NCBI RefSeq assembly: GCF_002355655.1
Contig: NZ_AP017571.1
Span: 1-64,000 of the forward strand
Direction: 5' to 3'
Length of the DNA: 64,000 nucleotides
Origin: Halorubrum trapanicum
GTDB lineage: Archaea > Halobacteriota > Halobacteria > Halobacteriales > Haloferacaceae
Shown here: in pieces, positions 15,349-23,972 of the stretch
Layout: every line of letters starts with the position of its first letter
How positions within the stretch are numbered: position 1 is the stretch's first letter
Made by a program: the position numbers and the translations under genes
The notes under the pieces: model-generated
What the model was told of the DNA's origin: nothing
Databases searched by the model: none
The model's input: the letters and a program-made list of their open reading frames with translations, nothing else

Positions 15349-17268
15349 TCAGTAGCGGAGCAGTCGCATCCCGTTGAGGATGACGAGGAGGACGCTGGCC
15401 TCGTGGACCAGCATTCCCGACGCGAGGGTGACGTAGCTGGTGAGCACGCCCGCGAGGAGGACGGTCACGGTCAACACTGCCAGCCCGACGTTCTCGAGGA
15501 CGTTCCAGCGCGTCGCCTTGCTGAGTTTGACCGCGTACGGGATTCGTTCGAGGTCGTCGGCCATCAACGCCATGTCAGCCGTCTCGATGGCGGTGTCCGT
15601 CCCCGCAGCACCCATCGCGATGCCGACGTCGGCGGTCGCCAGCGATGGCGCGTCGTTGATGCCGTCGCCGACCATCGCGACGACGTGGCCGTCGGCCTGG
15701 TAGCCCTCGATGACGGACTGCTTGTCCTCGGGGAGGAGTTCGGCACGGTACTCGTCGATACCGACCTCCTCGGCAACGGCAGCGGCCGTCCGCTCGTTGT
15801 CGCCGGTGAGCATCACCGTCTCGATGCCAGCGTCTTGGAGCGCCGCGACGACCCCAGGAGCGGCCTCCCGGAGCTCGTCCCGCATCGCAATCGCGCCGAT
15901 GATGTCCCCGTCCCGAACGACGTGGACGACTGTCTCGCCGCGCCCCTCACGCTCGCGGACGTAGTCGGCGACCCGGCTGGGGACGTCAATGTCGCGGTCG
16001 GCCAGCAGTGCGCGGTTGCCGACAACAACTTCCTGGCCATCGGCGTGGGCGATGACGCCCTTGCCAGCGACTACGTCGAAGTCATCCGGATCGGGGACCG
16101 ACTGGCGCCCCGCGTCCGTATCGTCCGCTTGGGCGACCGTCGTTCCGCCGTCCGTCGCGGCGGTCGGATCCTCGCGGGCCGCGTCGACGATGGCGTCAGC
16201 GAGGTGGTGTTCGCTCTTCTTCTCGGCGGTCGCCGCGAGTGAGAGGACCTCGTCATCAGCAACGCCGAACCCCTCAACATCGGCGACGGTGGTCTCGCCC
16301 TTCGTGAGGGTGCCGGTCTTGTCGAAGGCGACAAGGTCGATCTTGCCGGCGCGTTCGAGGTGTTCGCCGCCCTTCATCAGCACGCCAGACCGAGCGGCGT
16401 TGCCGATGGCCGAGACGATGCTGACCGGTGGCCCGATGACCAGCGCGCCGGGACAGCCGATGACCAACAGGGTCAGCGACAGGATCGCGTTCTGCGTGAC
16501 TGCATACGCGCCGATGGCCAGCACGATGACGGCCGGCGTGTAATACTTCGCGAACCGGTCGATGAGACTCTCGGTCGGCGACTGAGCCTCTTGGGCCTCC
16601 TCGACACGGCGGATGATCCGTTCGAGCGTCGTATCCGAGCCCGCACCCGTCGTTCGGATCTCCAGTGCGCCTTCTTGATTGACCGTCCCGGCGTAGACCT
16701 CGTCGCCGTCGGCCTTGTGGACGGGCGCGCTCTCGCCGGTGACTGGTGCTTGGTTGACGGCGCTCTCGCCGTCGACGACGGTGCCGTCAACCGGAATCTT
16801 CCCGCCCGGCTTTACGACGACGACTTCGCCCTCTTCGACCTCGCGGGCGGGGACTTCTTGGAGTTCCCCGTCGCGACGGACGGTCGCCGTGTCGGGCGTC
16901 ATCTCCAGCAGCTCCTGGAGGGCAGTCCGGGTCTTCCGCATCGTCCGTCCCTCGAGGTAGCTGCCGAGGCTGAACAGGAAGACGACGGCGGCGGCCTCCC
17001 AGTACTCCCCGATGATGATGGCCCCGATGGCGGCTAGCGTCACCAGCGTCTTGATGCCGAGCGTCCGGTTGGTGACCTCGTGGTAGGCGGTTTTGGCGAT
17101 GTCGTAGCCACCCACGAGCGTCGCCAGGACGAGGATGGCGGCGCTGGCCGTATTAAAACTCGTGAGGTAGCCCAGACTCCAGCCACCGCCGTAGAGCAGG
17201 CCGCTCGTTGCCGTGACGATGGCCTTCCGGTGTTTCCGGTAGTACTGCGTGATCGATTGTTTGTTCAT
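15349..17268 (-). CDS. Heavy-metal P1B-type ATPase with CPG motif
   Basis: This 639-residue pump exports a metal cation using ATP. It has the A-domain TGES, the membrane motif C272-P273-G274 (VIGCPGALVIGPP), phosphorylation motif FDKTGT with D316, and the hinge VGDGINDAPSLA. The CPG motif, in place of CPC, CPH or SPC, leaves the ion uncertain; Zn, Cd or Pb are possible. Unlike CopA it has no N-terminal HMA domain. A separate 71-residue HMA protein is encoded 4 bp upstream (17273-17488), so the metal-binding domain appears split off. The divergent ArsR-like gene at 17690 probably controls it. Confidence 0.88.
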   Translation of the reverse strand: MNKQSITQYYRKHRKAIVTATSGLLYGGGWSLGYLTSFNTASAAILVLATLVGGYDIAKTAYHEVTNRTLGIKTLVTLAAIGAIIIGEYWEAAAVVFLFSLGSYLEGRTMRKTRTALQELLEMTPDTATVRRDGELQEVPAREVEEGEVVVVKPGGKIPVDGTVVDGESAVNQAPVTGESAPVHKADGDEVYAGTVNQEGALEIRTTGAGSDTTLERIIRRVEEAQEAQSPTESLIDRFAKYYTPAVIVLAIGAYAVTQNAILSLTLLVIGCPGALVIGPPVSIVSAIGNAARSGVLMKGGEHLERAGKIDLVAFDKTGTLTKGETTVADVEGFGVADDEVLSLAATAEKKSEHHLADAIVDAAREDPTAATDGGTTVAQADDTDAGRQSVPDPDDFDVVAGKGVIAHADGQEVVVGNRALLADRDIDVPSRVADYVREREGRGETVVHVVRDGDIIGAIAMRDELREAAPGVVAALQDAGIETVMLTGDNERTAAAVAEEVGIDEYRAELLPEDKQSVIEGYQADGHVVAMVGDGINDAPSLATADVGIAMGAAGTDTAIETADMALMADDLERIPYAVKLSKATRWNVLENVGLAVLTVTVLLAGVLTSYVTLASGMLVHEASVLLVILNGMRLLRY

Positions 17269-17272
17269 GGTG

Positions 17273-17488
17273 TTAGGCGGGCTGGGGCGTGTACCCCTGG
17301 TTTTCGATGGTCTCTGCGAAGACGTCGGGGTCCGCGACGTTGTCGTCGTACTCGATTTCGACGCGGCCGGTCGCGTAGTGGACTTCGACGTGCTGGACGC
17401 CGTCGACGTTCGACAGGGCGCGTTCGACGGTGCTCGCGCAGGTCGGGCAATCGAAGTCGAGGACGCGGAATTGGGTTGTGTCGCTCAT
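17273..17488 (-). CDS. Stand-alone HMA metal-binding protein
   Basis: This 71-residue heavy-metal-associated domain has the metal site CPTCAS (C14 and C17 in DFDCPTCAS) and the ferredoxin-like beta-alpha-beta pattern of copper and zinc chaperones (VEVHYATGRVEIEYD). It lies 4 bp upstream of the CPG ATPase, which lacks an HMA domain, so it probably delivers metal to or regulates that pump. A TATA-like AT-rich run at about 17515-17530 sits 27-40 bp before its ATG, giving a near-leaderless operon start. Confidence 0.85.
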   Translation of the reverse strand: MSDTTQFRVLDFDCPTCASTVERALSNVDGVQHVEVHYATGRVEIEYDDNVADPDVFAETIENQGYTPQPA

Positions 17489-17552
17489 TACAGTTTGAGG
17501 TAGTGCCCATACCCCAATAAGTATTTTTTAGATGATATGTTTGAATTCGGAG

Positions 17553-17582
17553 ACGGGTCGTTGGAACAGTCAAACGGGTCGT
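17553..17582. promoter_or_regulatory. Direct repeat between divergent promoters
   Basis: ACGGGTCGT occurs at 17553-17561 and 17574-17582, 21 bp apart, which is two helical turns. It lies in the 201-bp space between the HMA/ATPase operon and the ArsR-like gene. A regulator site is a reasonable guess. Confidence 0.4.
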
Positions 17583-17689
17583 CTAGGGCTTTCGCTATCG
17601 CGGGTCCATCCTGTACTGGATACCTCGACAGACACCTACCCGACTCCTGCCCCGCTACCTTTTCCCGCGTGCTCGCGCTCAGTTCTCGT

Positions 17690-18214
17690 ATGAGTGATTC
17701 CGATACCGACCACCGTCTCGACGACATCGCGGTGCGAGACACTCGGATTTCGGACGCCATCGACGAGCCGATGCGGGCGATGGTCCTCGACATTCTGTCC
17801 GAGGAAGCCCTAACTGCGACCGAGGTCCACGAACGCCTCGACGATCGCGGCATCGACCGGACGGAGAACACGGTCCGCCATCACATCAACGAGCTCCGGG
17901 ATGCGGGCCTCGTCGACGTCGTTCGCTTCGAGGAGGGGCGTGGTGGGACGACGAAGTACTACCACGCGAACACGATCGTCCTCTCGTACTCACTACCAGA
18001 TTCGGCCGACGCCGCCGTCGAGGAGATGATCGACGCTGCCCAGCCCCAGATCACGGACGCGCTCACTACGCTCACCGACGAGTACGACGACGCTATTGAG
18101 GAGATCGTCGAGGATATGCAGCCCTGCGAGCACTGCCAGACCCAGAAGTACGAGACGTACGTTCTTCTGACCGTCCTGCGACGTGCGTTCGTTCGCGCCC
18201 ACAGAAATTCCTGA
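17690..18214 (+). CDS. ArsR-like metal-responsive regulator
   Basis: I start at the ATG at 17690 (MSDSDTDHRL), because the longer frame from 17537 would read through the promoter. The 174-residue protein has a winged helix (about 20-95: LSEEALTATEVHERLDDR, TVRHHINELRDAGLV) and a C-terminal helix with CEHCQ, a likely metal ligand pair. It is divergent from the HMA and P-type ATPase genes. ArsR-type sensors repress such pumps until metal binds, so this is its probable target. A few bp downstream the amidohydrolase gene ends on the opposite strand. Confidence 0.8.
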   Translation: MSDSDTDHRLDDIAVRDTRISDAIDEPMRAMVLDILSEEALTATEVHERLDDRGIDRTENTVRHHINELRDAGLVDVVRFEEGRGGTTKYYHANTIVLSYSLPDSADAAVEEMIDAAQPQITDALTTLTDEYDDAIEEIVEDMQPCEHCQTQKYETYVLLTVLRRAFVRAHRNS

Positions 18215-18243
18215 GGGGGAACCACCCCTACGCTGGCAGGGTC

Positions 18244-19710
18244 TTAGAAGGAGAACCGATCACGCGCGGATTGCATCGCGAGGCGAGTCAGGAGTCGCGC
18301 AGGGCCACGCTTTGGGAGGTCCCGTACAGTCTCGATGCTGGTCGGCGGTTCACTACCACCAATGTCTAACTCCCAGCCTGTCTCGTCCATGAAGCGTTCG
18401 ACAGCCTGATTTACTCGCTGTCGCACGTCGTCCGAGTCCATTGTCTCGGGCACACCATTCCGGAGGACGACGTCGCCGTCAACGATCACTGTCTCGACGT
18501 CGGCCGGCACCGCGTTGTTCACGACCTGTGCAGGAATATTGGTCCGTGGCGTGAACTTCGGTTTGTCGACGTCGAGGAGGATAATATCCGCGCGCTTTCC
18601 CGCTTCAATACTGCCGATCTCGTCGCCCATCCCCAGCGCGCGTGCGCCCTCGATAGTGAGCATTCGTATCAGTTCCATCGAGTCGAACTGCCCAGCTGAA
18701 CGCTTGAGATTTGCCGCCAGCCGAGCTTGCCGCGCTTCACCGAACATGCTGTACGAGTCGTGCCAGTAGTGGTCGTCAATCCCTACTCCGACGTCGACGC
18801 CGGCGGCTCGAAGCTCGGGAACGGGCGTCCACTGCGTCTCCCCGTTCGGATTCCAGTAACAGAAGACGGACGGGCAGTGCGCAACAGCCGCGTCCGCCTC
18901 GGCGGTTCGCTGGATGTCCTCTTCGTCGGCGAGGCGGAAGTGAGCAGCGACCAGTCGGTCGTCCAGGAGTCCAACGTCGTCGAGCAATCCCACCGAGTCC
19001 TCGCCACCGTTCGCTCGTGCCATCGTGTTACTCTCCTCGAGTTCGAGCAAGTGCGTGTGGACGAGCAGGTCCGGGTACTCTGCGGCGAGGGACGCGGTCC
19101 GTTCCCACAGCTGCCTGGTACACGACCAGTCGTCGTGCGGGCAGATCGTCGCCCTGATTCGGCCCTCGTACGTGTCGTGGTACGTTTCGACGAACTCGCG
19201 AGCACGGGAGAACTGCTGATCGACTGGTTGGTCCCAGAAGAGGTCCGAGATCGCCGGGCCGAAAAATCCGCGGAGCCCTGCTTCCCCGAACGCCTCTGCA
19301 CCTGCGGCAGGCCGTGCGTCCATCGAGTTCACGGTCGTGACACCGCCCAAGAGGAAATTGAGCGCTGCGAGCTCGACGCCTGCCTCGACGAGGTACTCGA
19401 ATTCGCCGTTCCCTAATCTGTTAAACAAGGCCGTCCCACTCCCAAGCATCTCCGTCAGCTCGAGTTCGCTAAACGCACCGATGAGCGGTGTCATCTCCAA
19501 GTGCGTGTGGGCGTTCACCAACCCCGGCATCACCAGTTTCCCGTTCCCGTCGATAACGGTGGACGCTTCTAATTCTCCGTCTCCTGCACGTGATGGTCGG
19601 ACTTCTTCGATACAGCCATCGGTGATGCATACTGTGCCGCGCTCGTACAGGCGGTTCCGCTCGTCGGCTGTGAGAACGAGTGCATCATGGATTGCCAGAT
19701 CGACAGCCAT
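18244..19710 (-). CDS. Amidohydrolase (cytosine deaminase / chlorohydrolase type)
   Basis: This 488-residue metal-dependent hydrolase of the amidohydrolase superfamily has H68 and H70 in LVNAHTHLEMT, a later metal histidine in VHTHLLELEES, a catalytic-type HF motif in LVAAHFRLADEED, and HCPSVFCYW and GIDDHYWHDS loops with the final aspartate. This pattern fits the subfamily of S-adenosylhomocysteine, guanine and triazine deaminases or chlorohydrolases; the substrate cannot be read. It stands alone, convergent with the ArsR-like gene, and has no obvious link to metal resistance. The length is normal and the active site looks complete. Confidence 0.82.
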   Translation of the reverse strand: MAVDLAIHDALVLTADERNRLYERGTVCITDGCIEEVRPSRAGDGELEASTVIDGNGKLVMPGLVNAHTHLEMTPLIGAFSELELTEMLGSGTALFNRLGNGEFEYLVEAGVELAALNFLLGGVTTVNSMDARPAAGAEAFGEAGLRGFFGPAISDLFWDQPVDQQFSRAREFVETYHDTYEGRIRATICPHDDWSCTRQLWERTASLAAEYPDLLVHTHLLELEESNTMARANGGEDSVGLLDDVGLLDDRLVAAHFRLADEEDIQRTAEADAAVAHCPSVFCYWNPNGETQWTPVPELRAAGVDVGVGIDDHYWHDSYSMFGEARQARLAANLKRSAGQFDSMELIRMLTIEGARALGMGDEIGSIEAGKRADIILLDVDKPKFTPRTNIPAQVVNNAVPADVETVIVDGDVVLRNGVPETMDSDDVRQRVNQAVERFMDETGWELDIGGSEPPTSIETVRDLPKRGPARLLTRLAMQSARDRFSF

Positions 19711-20038
19711 CGTAAATTAGGAAGTGGATGTGACAGTTACCGTACTGGACAACCGAGCAGGCCGGCGAAGGCTGTTCTTCCAGGTGGTGTTCCCCTCATT
19801 TGGGATATCATCGGTCTCTACTGGTCCCATTAGCCTCTAATACGTCGGCGTGATTTAATCAGATTCCCCTTTTGAATCTGAAGTCGGATTCCGTGGAGCT
19901 TGTGGAGGTTTGCAATGTTTTCCCCTCTTCACGATAGATCATCTATGGCCGACGGTTACGATGCCATAGTACTGATACCCTCATAGGCAGTATATTCTAA
20001 TCAAAACCGCAATAGATGATCCCTACAATGATACACCT
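19711..20038. other. Non-coding region before the permease gene
   Basis: This 328-bp stretch has no credible gene. It carries a 7-bp inverted repeat (19860-19880) and an AT-rich TATA-like segment at about 19985-20005, 35-55 bp before the permease ATG. Confidence 0.55.
19860..19880. promoter_or_regulatory. Inverted repeat, possible operator
   Basis: CAGATTC-CCCTTTT-GAATCTG is a perfect 7-bp inverted repeat with a 7-bp centre, between the divergent amidohydrolase and permease genes. It could be a metal-regulator site or a hairpin at the end of a transcript. Confidence 0.4.
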
Positions 20039-21427
20039 ATGCAGGCGACGATAATCGACGGAGTTCTTGAATCCCTTCGTATCGGTGTCGGATTTCTCTG
20101 GACGGCGGCGTGGGCGATCATCATGGGCCTCACGATTACGAGTCTGGTCCAGGTCTACGTCTCGAAGGAGCGGATGGCACAGGTGCTGGGTGAGGGCGAT
20201 CTAACTGGACTTACCAAGGCGACTGTGTTCGGAGCAGCAAGCAGTGGCTGTAGTTTCGGCGCCGTCGCCATCGGGAAGGGCCTGTTCAAGAAGGGGGCGC
20301 ACGCGGTGAACTTCCTCGCGTTCATGTTCGCGTCGACGAACCTCATCGTCGAACTAGGGCTGATGATTCTCATCCTGCTTGGCTGGGAGTTCCTCGTCGC
20401 GGAACTGCTCGGCGGCCTGATTCTCATCGCCGTCATGGCCGCCATCGTCCACCTTACGCTTCCCGAAAACCTGTTTAACGAAGTCCGCGAGAAGCTCAAC
20501 GAGCGCGACCGCCAGGCGGGCGTCACGGAAGATCCCACCTGCGGGATGGAGGGGAAAGACGAGTACACGCTCACGACCGACGGCGGTGAGACGCTCAAAT
20601 TCTGCTCGGAGGGCTGTATGGAGACCTATCGCCAGGAGACGTCGAGTAGCGGCGGGTGGCGTGACGAGTTGCTGTCGTGGGGTGGCTGGTACAAGGTCGG
20701 GAATCAGTACCGCAAGGAGTGGTCGATGATCTGGAAAGACATCGTCGCCGGCTTCCTTATTTCTGGGTTCGTCATCGTCTTCGTCCCGCAGTGGGTGTGG
20801 AACACGCTGTTCATTCAGGGCGACGGCCTGCTCGTGACTGCCGAGAACGCCGTCATGGGCGTCATCATCGCCGTCCTCAGTTTCGTCGGCAGTATGGGCA
20901 ACGTCCCGTTCGCCGTCGCGCTGTGGGGCGGTGGCGTCAGCTTCGCCGGGATCATCGCGTTCGTCTACGCCGACCTCATCACCGTGCCCGTCCTGAACGT
21001 CTACCGGAAGTACTACGGCTGGAAGATCATGCTGTACATCCTTGGCGTCTTCTTCGTGACGATGGCGTTCACTGGCTTCCTCATGGAGTTGCTGTTCGAC
21101 GCCCTCGGCATCGTACCAGATCTGGCCGGTGGCGAGACGGCGACCGAACAGACGTACTTCGAGCTCAACTACACGTTCTACCTCAATATTATCGCCTTCG
21201 CGCTCTCCGGGTTCCTCCTGTATGTCTACCGACGTGGAATCGGCGCACCAGGTCAGTATCGTGATCCGGTGTGTGGCATGCGGACCGACGATGAGGGGCC
21301 GAGTGCGTCCAATGATGGGATGACGTACTATTTTTGCTCGAAGACCTGTAAGCGGGCATTCGAGGAAGAGCCCACGGAATTTGCTGATCAAAGCCCGCAG
21401 ATAACAAACCACGATCACGATCACTGA
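20039..21427 (+). CDS. Metal permease (DUF318/YraQ-like) with two YHS domains
   Basis: This 462-residue membrane protein has about eight to ten hydrophobic segments in two halves, with SGCSFGAVAIGKGLFKKG and SMGNVPFAVALWGGG as paired conserved loops of the permease family linked to Cu/Zn or arsenic efflux. A YHS metal-binding domain is inserted between the halves (DPTCGM...FCSEGCMETY, about residues 165-200). A second YHS domain is at the C terminus (DPVCGM...FCSKTCKRAFEE), followed by a His/Asp tail. The two YHS copies suggest metal capture on the cytosolic side. It opens the run of small metal-related genes up to 25.7 kb. Confidence 0.85.
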   Translation: MQATIIDGVLESLRIGVGFLWTAAWAIIMGLTITSLVQVYVSKERMAQVLGEGDLTGLTKATVFGAASSGCSFGAVAIGKGLFKKGAHAVNFLAFMFASTNLIVELGLMILILLGWEFLVAELLGGLILIAVMAAIVHLTLPENLFNEVREKLNERDRQAGVTEDPTCGMEGKDEYTLTTDGGETLKFCSEGCMETYRQETSSSGGWRDELLSWGGWYKVGNQYRKEWSMIWKDIVAGFLISGFVIVFVPQWVWNTLFIQGDGLLVTAENAVMGVIIAVLSFVGSMGNVPFAVALWGGGVSFAGIIAFVYADLITVPVLNVYRKYYGWKIMLYILGVFFVTMAFTGFLMELLFDALGIVPDLAGGETATEQTYFELNYTFYLNIIAFALSGFLLYVYRRGIGAPGQYRDPVCGMRTDDEGPSASNDGMTYYFCSKTCKRAFEEEPTEFADQSPQITNHDHDH

Positions 21428-21552
21428 TAGATGTACTGTGGTTCATCCGCTGTGAAGCACTTCATCATCGCACCTTCAATCCGCAATTGTCACACCTGTC
21501 GCGCCAAAATTGATTGTATGAGCAGTCAGATATCGAAACAAGGGGATGTCAT

Positions 21553-22134
21553 ATGAACCAACGTCCAGCGGATACCGTCGTTGGTGTGCTCCTTGGGTTC
21601 GTCCTCTTGGCTGGCGGACTACTCAGTTGGCGGGCCTATCAACAGCGTCGCGCTATCGAGCAGTCGATGGGGCCGATGATGGACTCGTCTATGGGGGCGA
21701 TTCACGGTCCAGATCCTCTCTGGTACGTGGTTGGAACCCTTCTGGTCGCAGGCAGTATCGGTGGCATCTATTACGTGGTTCGAGGGAATCTCATCGATTC
21801 GACAACCGACTCAGCGGATCACATCGACCCCGATCAGGTATCGGAGGCAACGCCTACATCGATAGACGATGACGCCTCGCCGGCGACGCCTATCAATCCT
21901 GAATCGGATCCGCAAGCGCGCGTTCTCGATCTCTTACCGGATGATGAACGACGCGTCCTTGAACCCGTCCTGAACTCGCCTGGAATCACGCAGATCGAAC
22001 TTCGGGATCGATCTGAGTTCTCAAAGAGTAAAGTGAGCCAGACCGTGAGTTCACTCGAGGAGCGCGGGCTGCTGTATCGGGAACGACAGGGTCGAACCTA
22101 CCGCGTGTATCCGAGTGATGACCTGCAGAACTAA
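21553..22134 (+). CDS. Membrane-anchored MarR-like HTH protein
   Basis: I start at the ATG at 21553 (MNQRPADTV). The 193-residue protein has two membrane segments (about 9-27 and 55-76) with a Met-rich link between them (SMGPMMDSSMGAIHGP) that could bind copper. A C-terminal winged helix follows (ELRDRSEFSKSKVSQTVSSLEERGLLYRERQGRTYRVYP). A membrane domain with a Met/His loop plus a cytosolic DNA-binding domain suggests a one-component sensor of external metal that acts on nearby genes. It lies between the permease and a further membrane protein. Confidence 0.72.
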   Translation: MNQRPADTVVGVLLGFVLLAGGLLSWRAYQQRRAIEQSMGPMMDSSMGAIHGPDPLWYVVGTLLVAGSIGGIYYVVRGNLIDSTTDSADHIDPDQVSEATPTSIDDDASPATPINPESDPQARVLDLLPDDERRVLEPVLNSPGITQIELRDRSEFSKSKVSQTVSSLEERGLLYRERQGRTYRVYPSDDLQN

Positions 22135-22167
22135 CAGACGTAGAAATTCATACTAACACTACCCATC

Positions 22168-22872
22168 ATGTCACAAGCAACACTCGAAACTGATCGCATT
22201 AGCCGGGTTCTCAAGTCAAGCACGTGGCTCAATCTCCTCCTCGCCGCACAGTTGATCGCCGGGTTGGTGTACGCATATTTCACAGGAGATATGGGGAGCC
22301 GGTGGACCCATTTCGTCCTTCCATTTATTTGGTTCACCGCCTCAGTCTGGGTGATCTGGCACACTCGACCTGTAACGAAACGTCGAGTGTATCGTATTGG
22401 TGCCGCACTTGTCGTTGCTCTATATCTCATCGTGATGTTTTATTTTTCAGGATTACTTGGACCGAGCACCTCTCATTTCGGGCAGCTCACTGGACCAAGC
22501 GGCTTCGGAATAACGTGGGGTCGATCTTTGGGATGGAGTCCGGTCTTCGTCTATACAGGTGACCTGATCACGGTCTCGCTCATTCCTTACCAAGCGGTTG
22601 GCCTGTTCGCGCTGGCGTATCTCGTCTATGATGCATTGCTTGATTTCTCGCAGTCGGCAGTCGGAGGAATAGTCGGGATTGTGGCGTGCCCTGCCTGCGT
22701 TAGCCCGTTGTTTGCCGTACTACTTGCAGGCGGACTGAGTGGTTCTTCAACGATGTTATTGCTTGGTGCGTATGGCTACGAAATTGCGACCGTTCTGTTC
22801 CTCATGACAATTGGAATCCTCTACCATCGTCAGGCACTCACGAGGCAGTATCACCAGTTCCGAGGGAACTGA
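22168..22872 (+). CDS. Multi-pass membrane protein with CPAC motif
   Basis: This 234-residue protein has about six hydrophobic segments and no domain that I can name with confidence. A short motif GIVACPACVSPLFAVLLAGG lies in a late membrane segment; the CPxC pair may bind metal or form a redox disulfide. It follows the HTH protein by 33 bp in the metal-gene run. Related proteins of unknown function occur in haloarchaea near copper genes, from memory only. Confidence 0.65.
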   Translation: MSQATLETDRISRVLKSSTWLNLLLAAQLIAGLVYAYFTGDMGSRWTHFVLPFIWFTASVWVIWHTRPVTKRRVYRIGAALVVALYLIVMFYFSGLLGPSTSHFGQLTGPSGFGITWGRSLGWSPVFVYTGDLITVSLIPYQAVGLFALAYLVYDALLDFSQSAVGGIVGIVACPACVSPLFAVLLAGGLSGSSTMLLLGAYGYEIATVLFLMTIGILYHRQALTRQYHQFRGN

Positions 22873-23144
22873 TCCATCTCGTTCGTGGTCAGCAATACCC
22901 GAGCCTCCCTCGCCGCCTGAACCGTGGTTATTGTCTGGATCGCCGCAATGAGGTGAACAGTCTCGACGGATCCCCTTTGCTCTCACCATTCCTCTGATCC
23001 TTTCGAATTCGGCAGGTATGAACGATCCCGTCAGTAGAAAACGTTTAGATGGCGTTATAGACGTTCTTGAACGCTCTCCTGTTTGAGTTCACTCCCACGA
23101 AGATAACCCCGAACCCACCGTATGACTACTTGAGGCGAAAAACA
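22873..23144. other. Non-coding gap
   Basis: This 272-bp stretch has no recognised gene. A 22-codon frame at about 23018 is too short to support. An AT-rich promoter-like patch is present near 23030-23055. Confidence 0.4.
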
Positions 23145-23462
23145 ATGACCAACCGAAACCTCGGACGATGGCTGCTCGTGGTGCTCGCGATTGTCGGACT
23201 CGCGTTTGCCGCCCCGGTAGTTAGCGCACACGGTGACGAACCGATCCAGGGGAACGAGACGGCAGCTGAAGGGACGCCAGCCGATGGTAGTGCAGCAGAC
23301 TGGGCGGCCTGGATGGAAGGTCACATGACCGACTACATGGGCCCGAATGCCGTTGACGAGATGGAAGCGCACATGGGCGTGACCGTCGACGAGATGGCCC
23401 AAGATATGGCGGACGACAATCACACCGCGACGGGGATGAACGGACAGGGGTACGGCTGCTAA
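23145..23462 (+). CDS. Secreted Met/His-rich small protein
   Basis: Starting at the ATG at 23145, the 105-residue protein has a Sec-type signal peptide (RNLGRWLLVVLAIVGLAFAA then VVSAHGDE) and an acidic mature part with many Met and His residues (WMEGHMTDYMGPNA, MEAHMGVTVDEMAQDM) and a final GYGC. Such composition fits external copper or silver binding. It belongs to the run of small genes from 20.0 to 25.7 kb. The frame also extends upstream to 23067, but the signal peptide sets the start. Confidence 0.68.
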   Translation: MTNRNLGRWLLVVLAIVGLAFAAPVVSAHGDEPIQGNETAAEGTPADGSAADWAAWMEGHMTDYMGPNAVDEMEAHMGVTVDEMAQDMADDNHTATGMNGQGYGC

Positions 23463-23525
23463 CGATCCCTGTTCGGATCCTCGTCTGACACGATAGATAT
23501 TCGACTTACTGACTCAACGATCACA

Positions 23526-23873
23526 ATGACACACTACACCAACACTCTCGGGCGGACGACTCGTCGAATCGCAATACTAGCGGTTCCGCTGTTGATTGTA
23601 GCAACGGGCACCGCAGCGGCTCACGGTGGTGGAGGCTACGGCGGCGGTATGATGGGTAGCGGCGGTTGGGGGGTCTTCAGCGGTGGAATGGGCCTCTGGA
23701 GCTTCCTTTGGATGGGGCTCCTAATCGTCGTCCCGCTCTATCTCGTCTACTCACTCCTCAACAGAGATTCTGAGAGGAGTGATAGTCGGCCGCTTTCGGT
23801 TCTTCGTGAGCGTTACGCTCGCGGTGAACTCTCCGATGAAGAGTTCGAACGTCGACGAAAGCAACTCGAGTAG
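23526..23873 (+). CDS. SHOCT-domain membrane protein
   Basis: This 115-residue protein has a signal or membrane segment (about 14-32), a Gly/Met-rich outer stretch (GGGGYGGGMMGSGG), a second membrane helix (about 58-78) and a C-terminal SHOCT motif (LRERYARGELSDEEFERRR). SHOCT is a short C-terminal domain found in many small membrane proteins, probably for oligomerisation. Three further SHOCT tails in this window share nearly the same motif (24396, 24977 and 40715). Confidence 0.72.
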   Translation: MTHYTNTLGRTTRRIAILAVPLLIVATGTAAAHGGGGYGGGMMGSGGWGVFSGGMGLWSFLWMGLLIVVPLYLVYSLLNRDSERSDSRPLSVLRERYARGELSDEEFERRRKQLE

Positions 23874-23972
23874 TGCCCATGACCGAAATAGAAGGAGCAT
23901 CGTCGAGAAAAAATTCTCGTCTGCCAGTTGGGGCGACGGGAGCTTAAGTGCGTAAACAGGATACAGTATTAC

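Noticed and set aside
15274-16242. A 322-codon frame opposite the CPG ATPase gene
   Set aside because: It is an antisense shadow of a gene with intact P-type ATPase motifs.
20354-21424. A 356-codon minus-strand frame opposite the YHS permease
   Set aside because: It is His/Asp-rich composition typical of the reverse of a membrane gene, and the plus strand has clear permease and YHS motifs.
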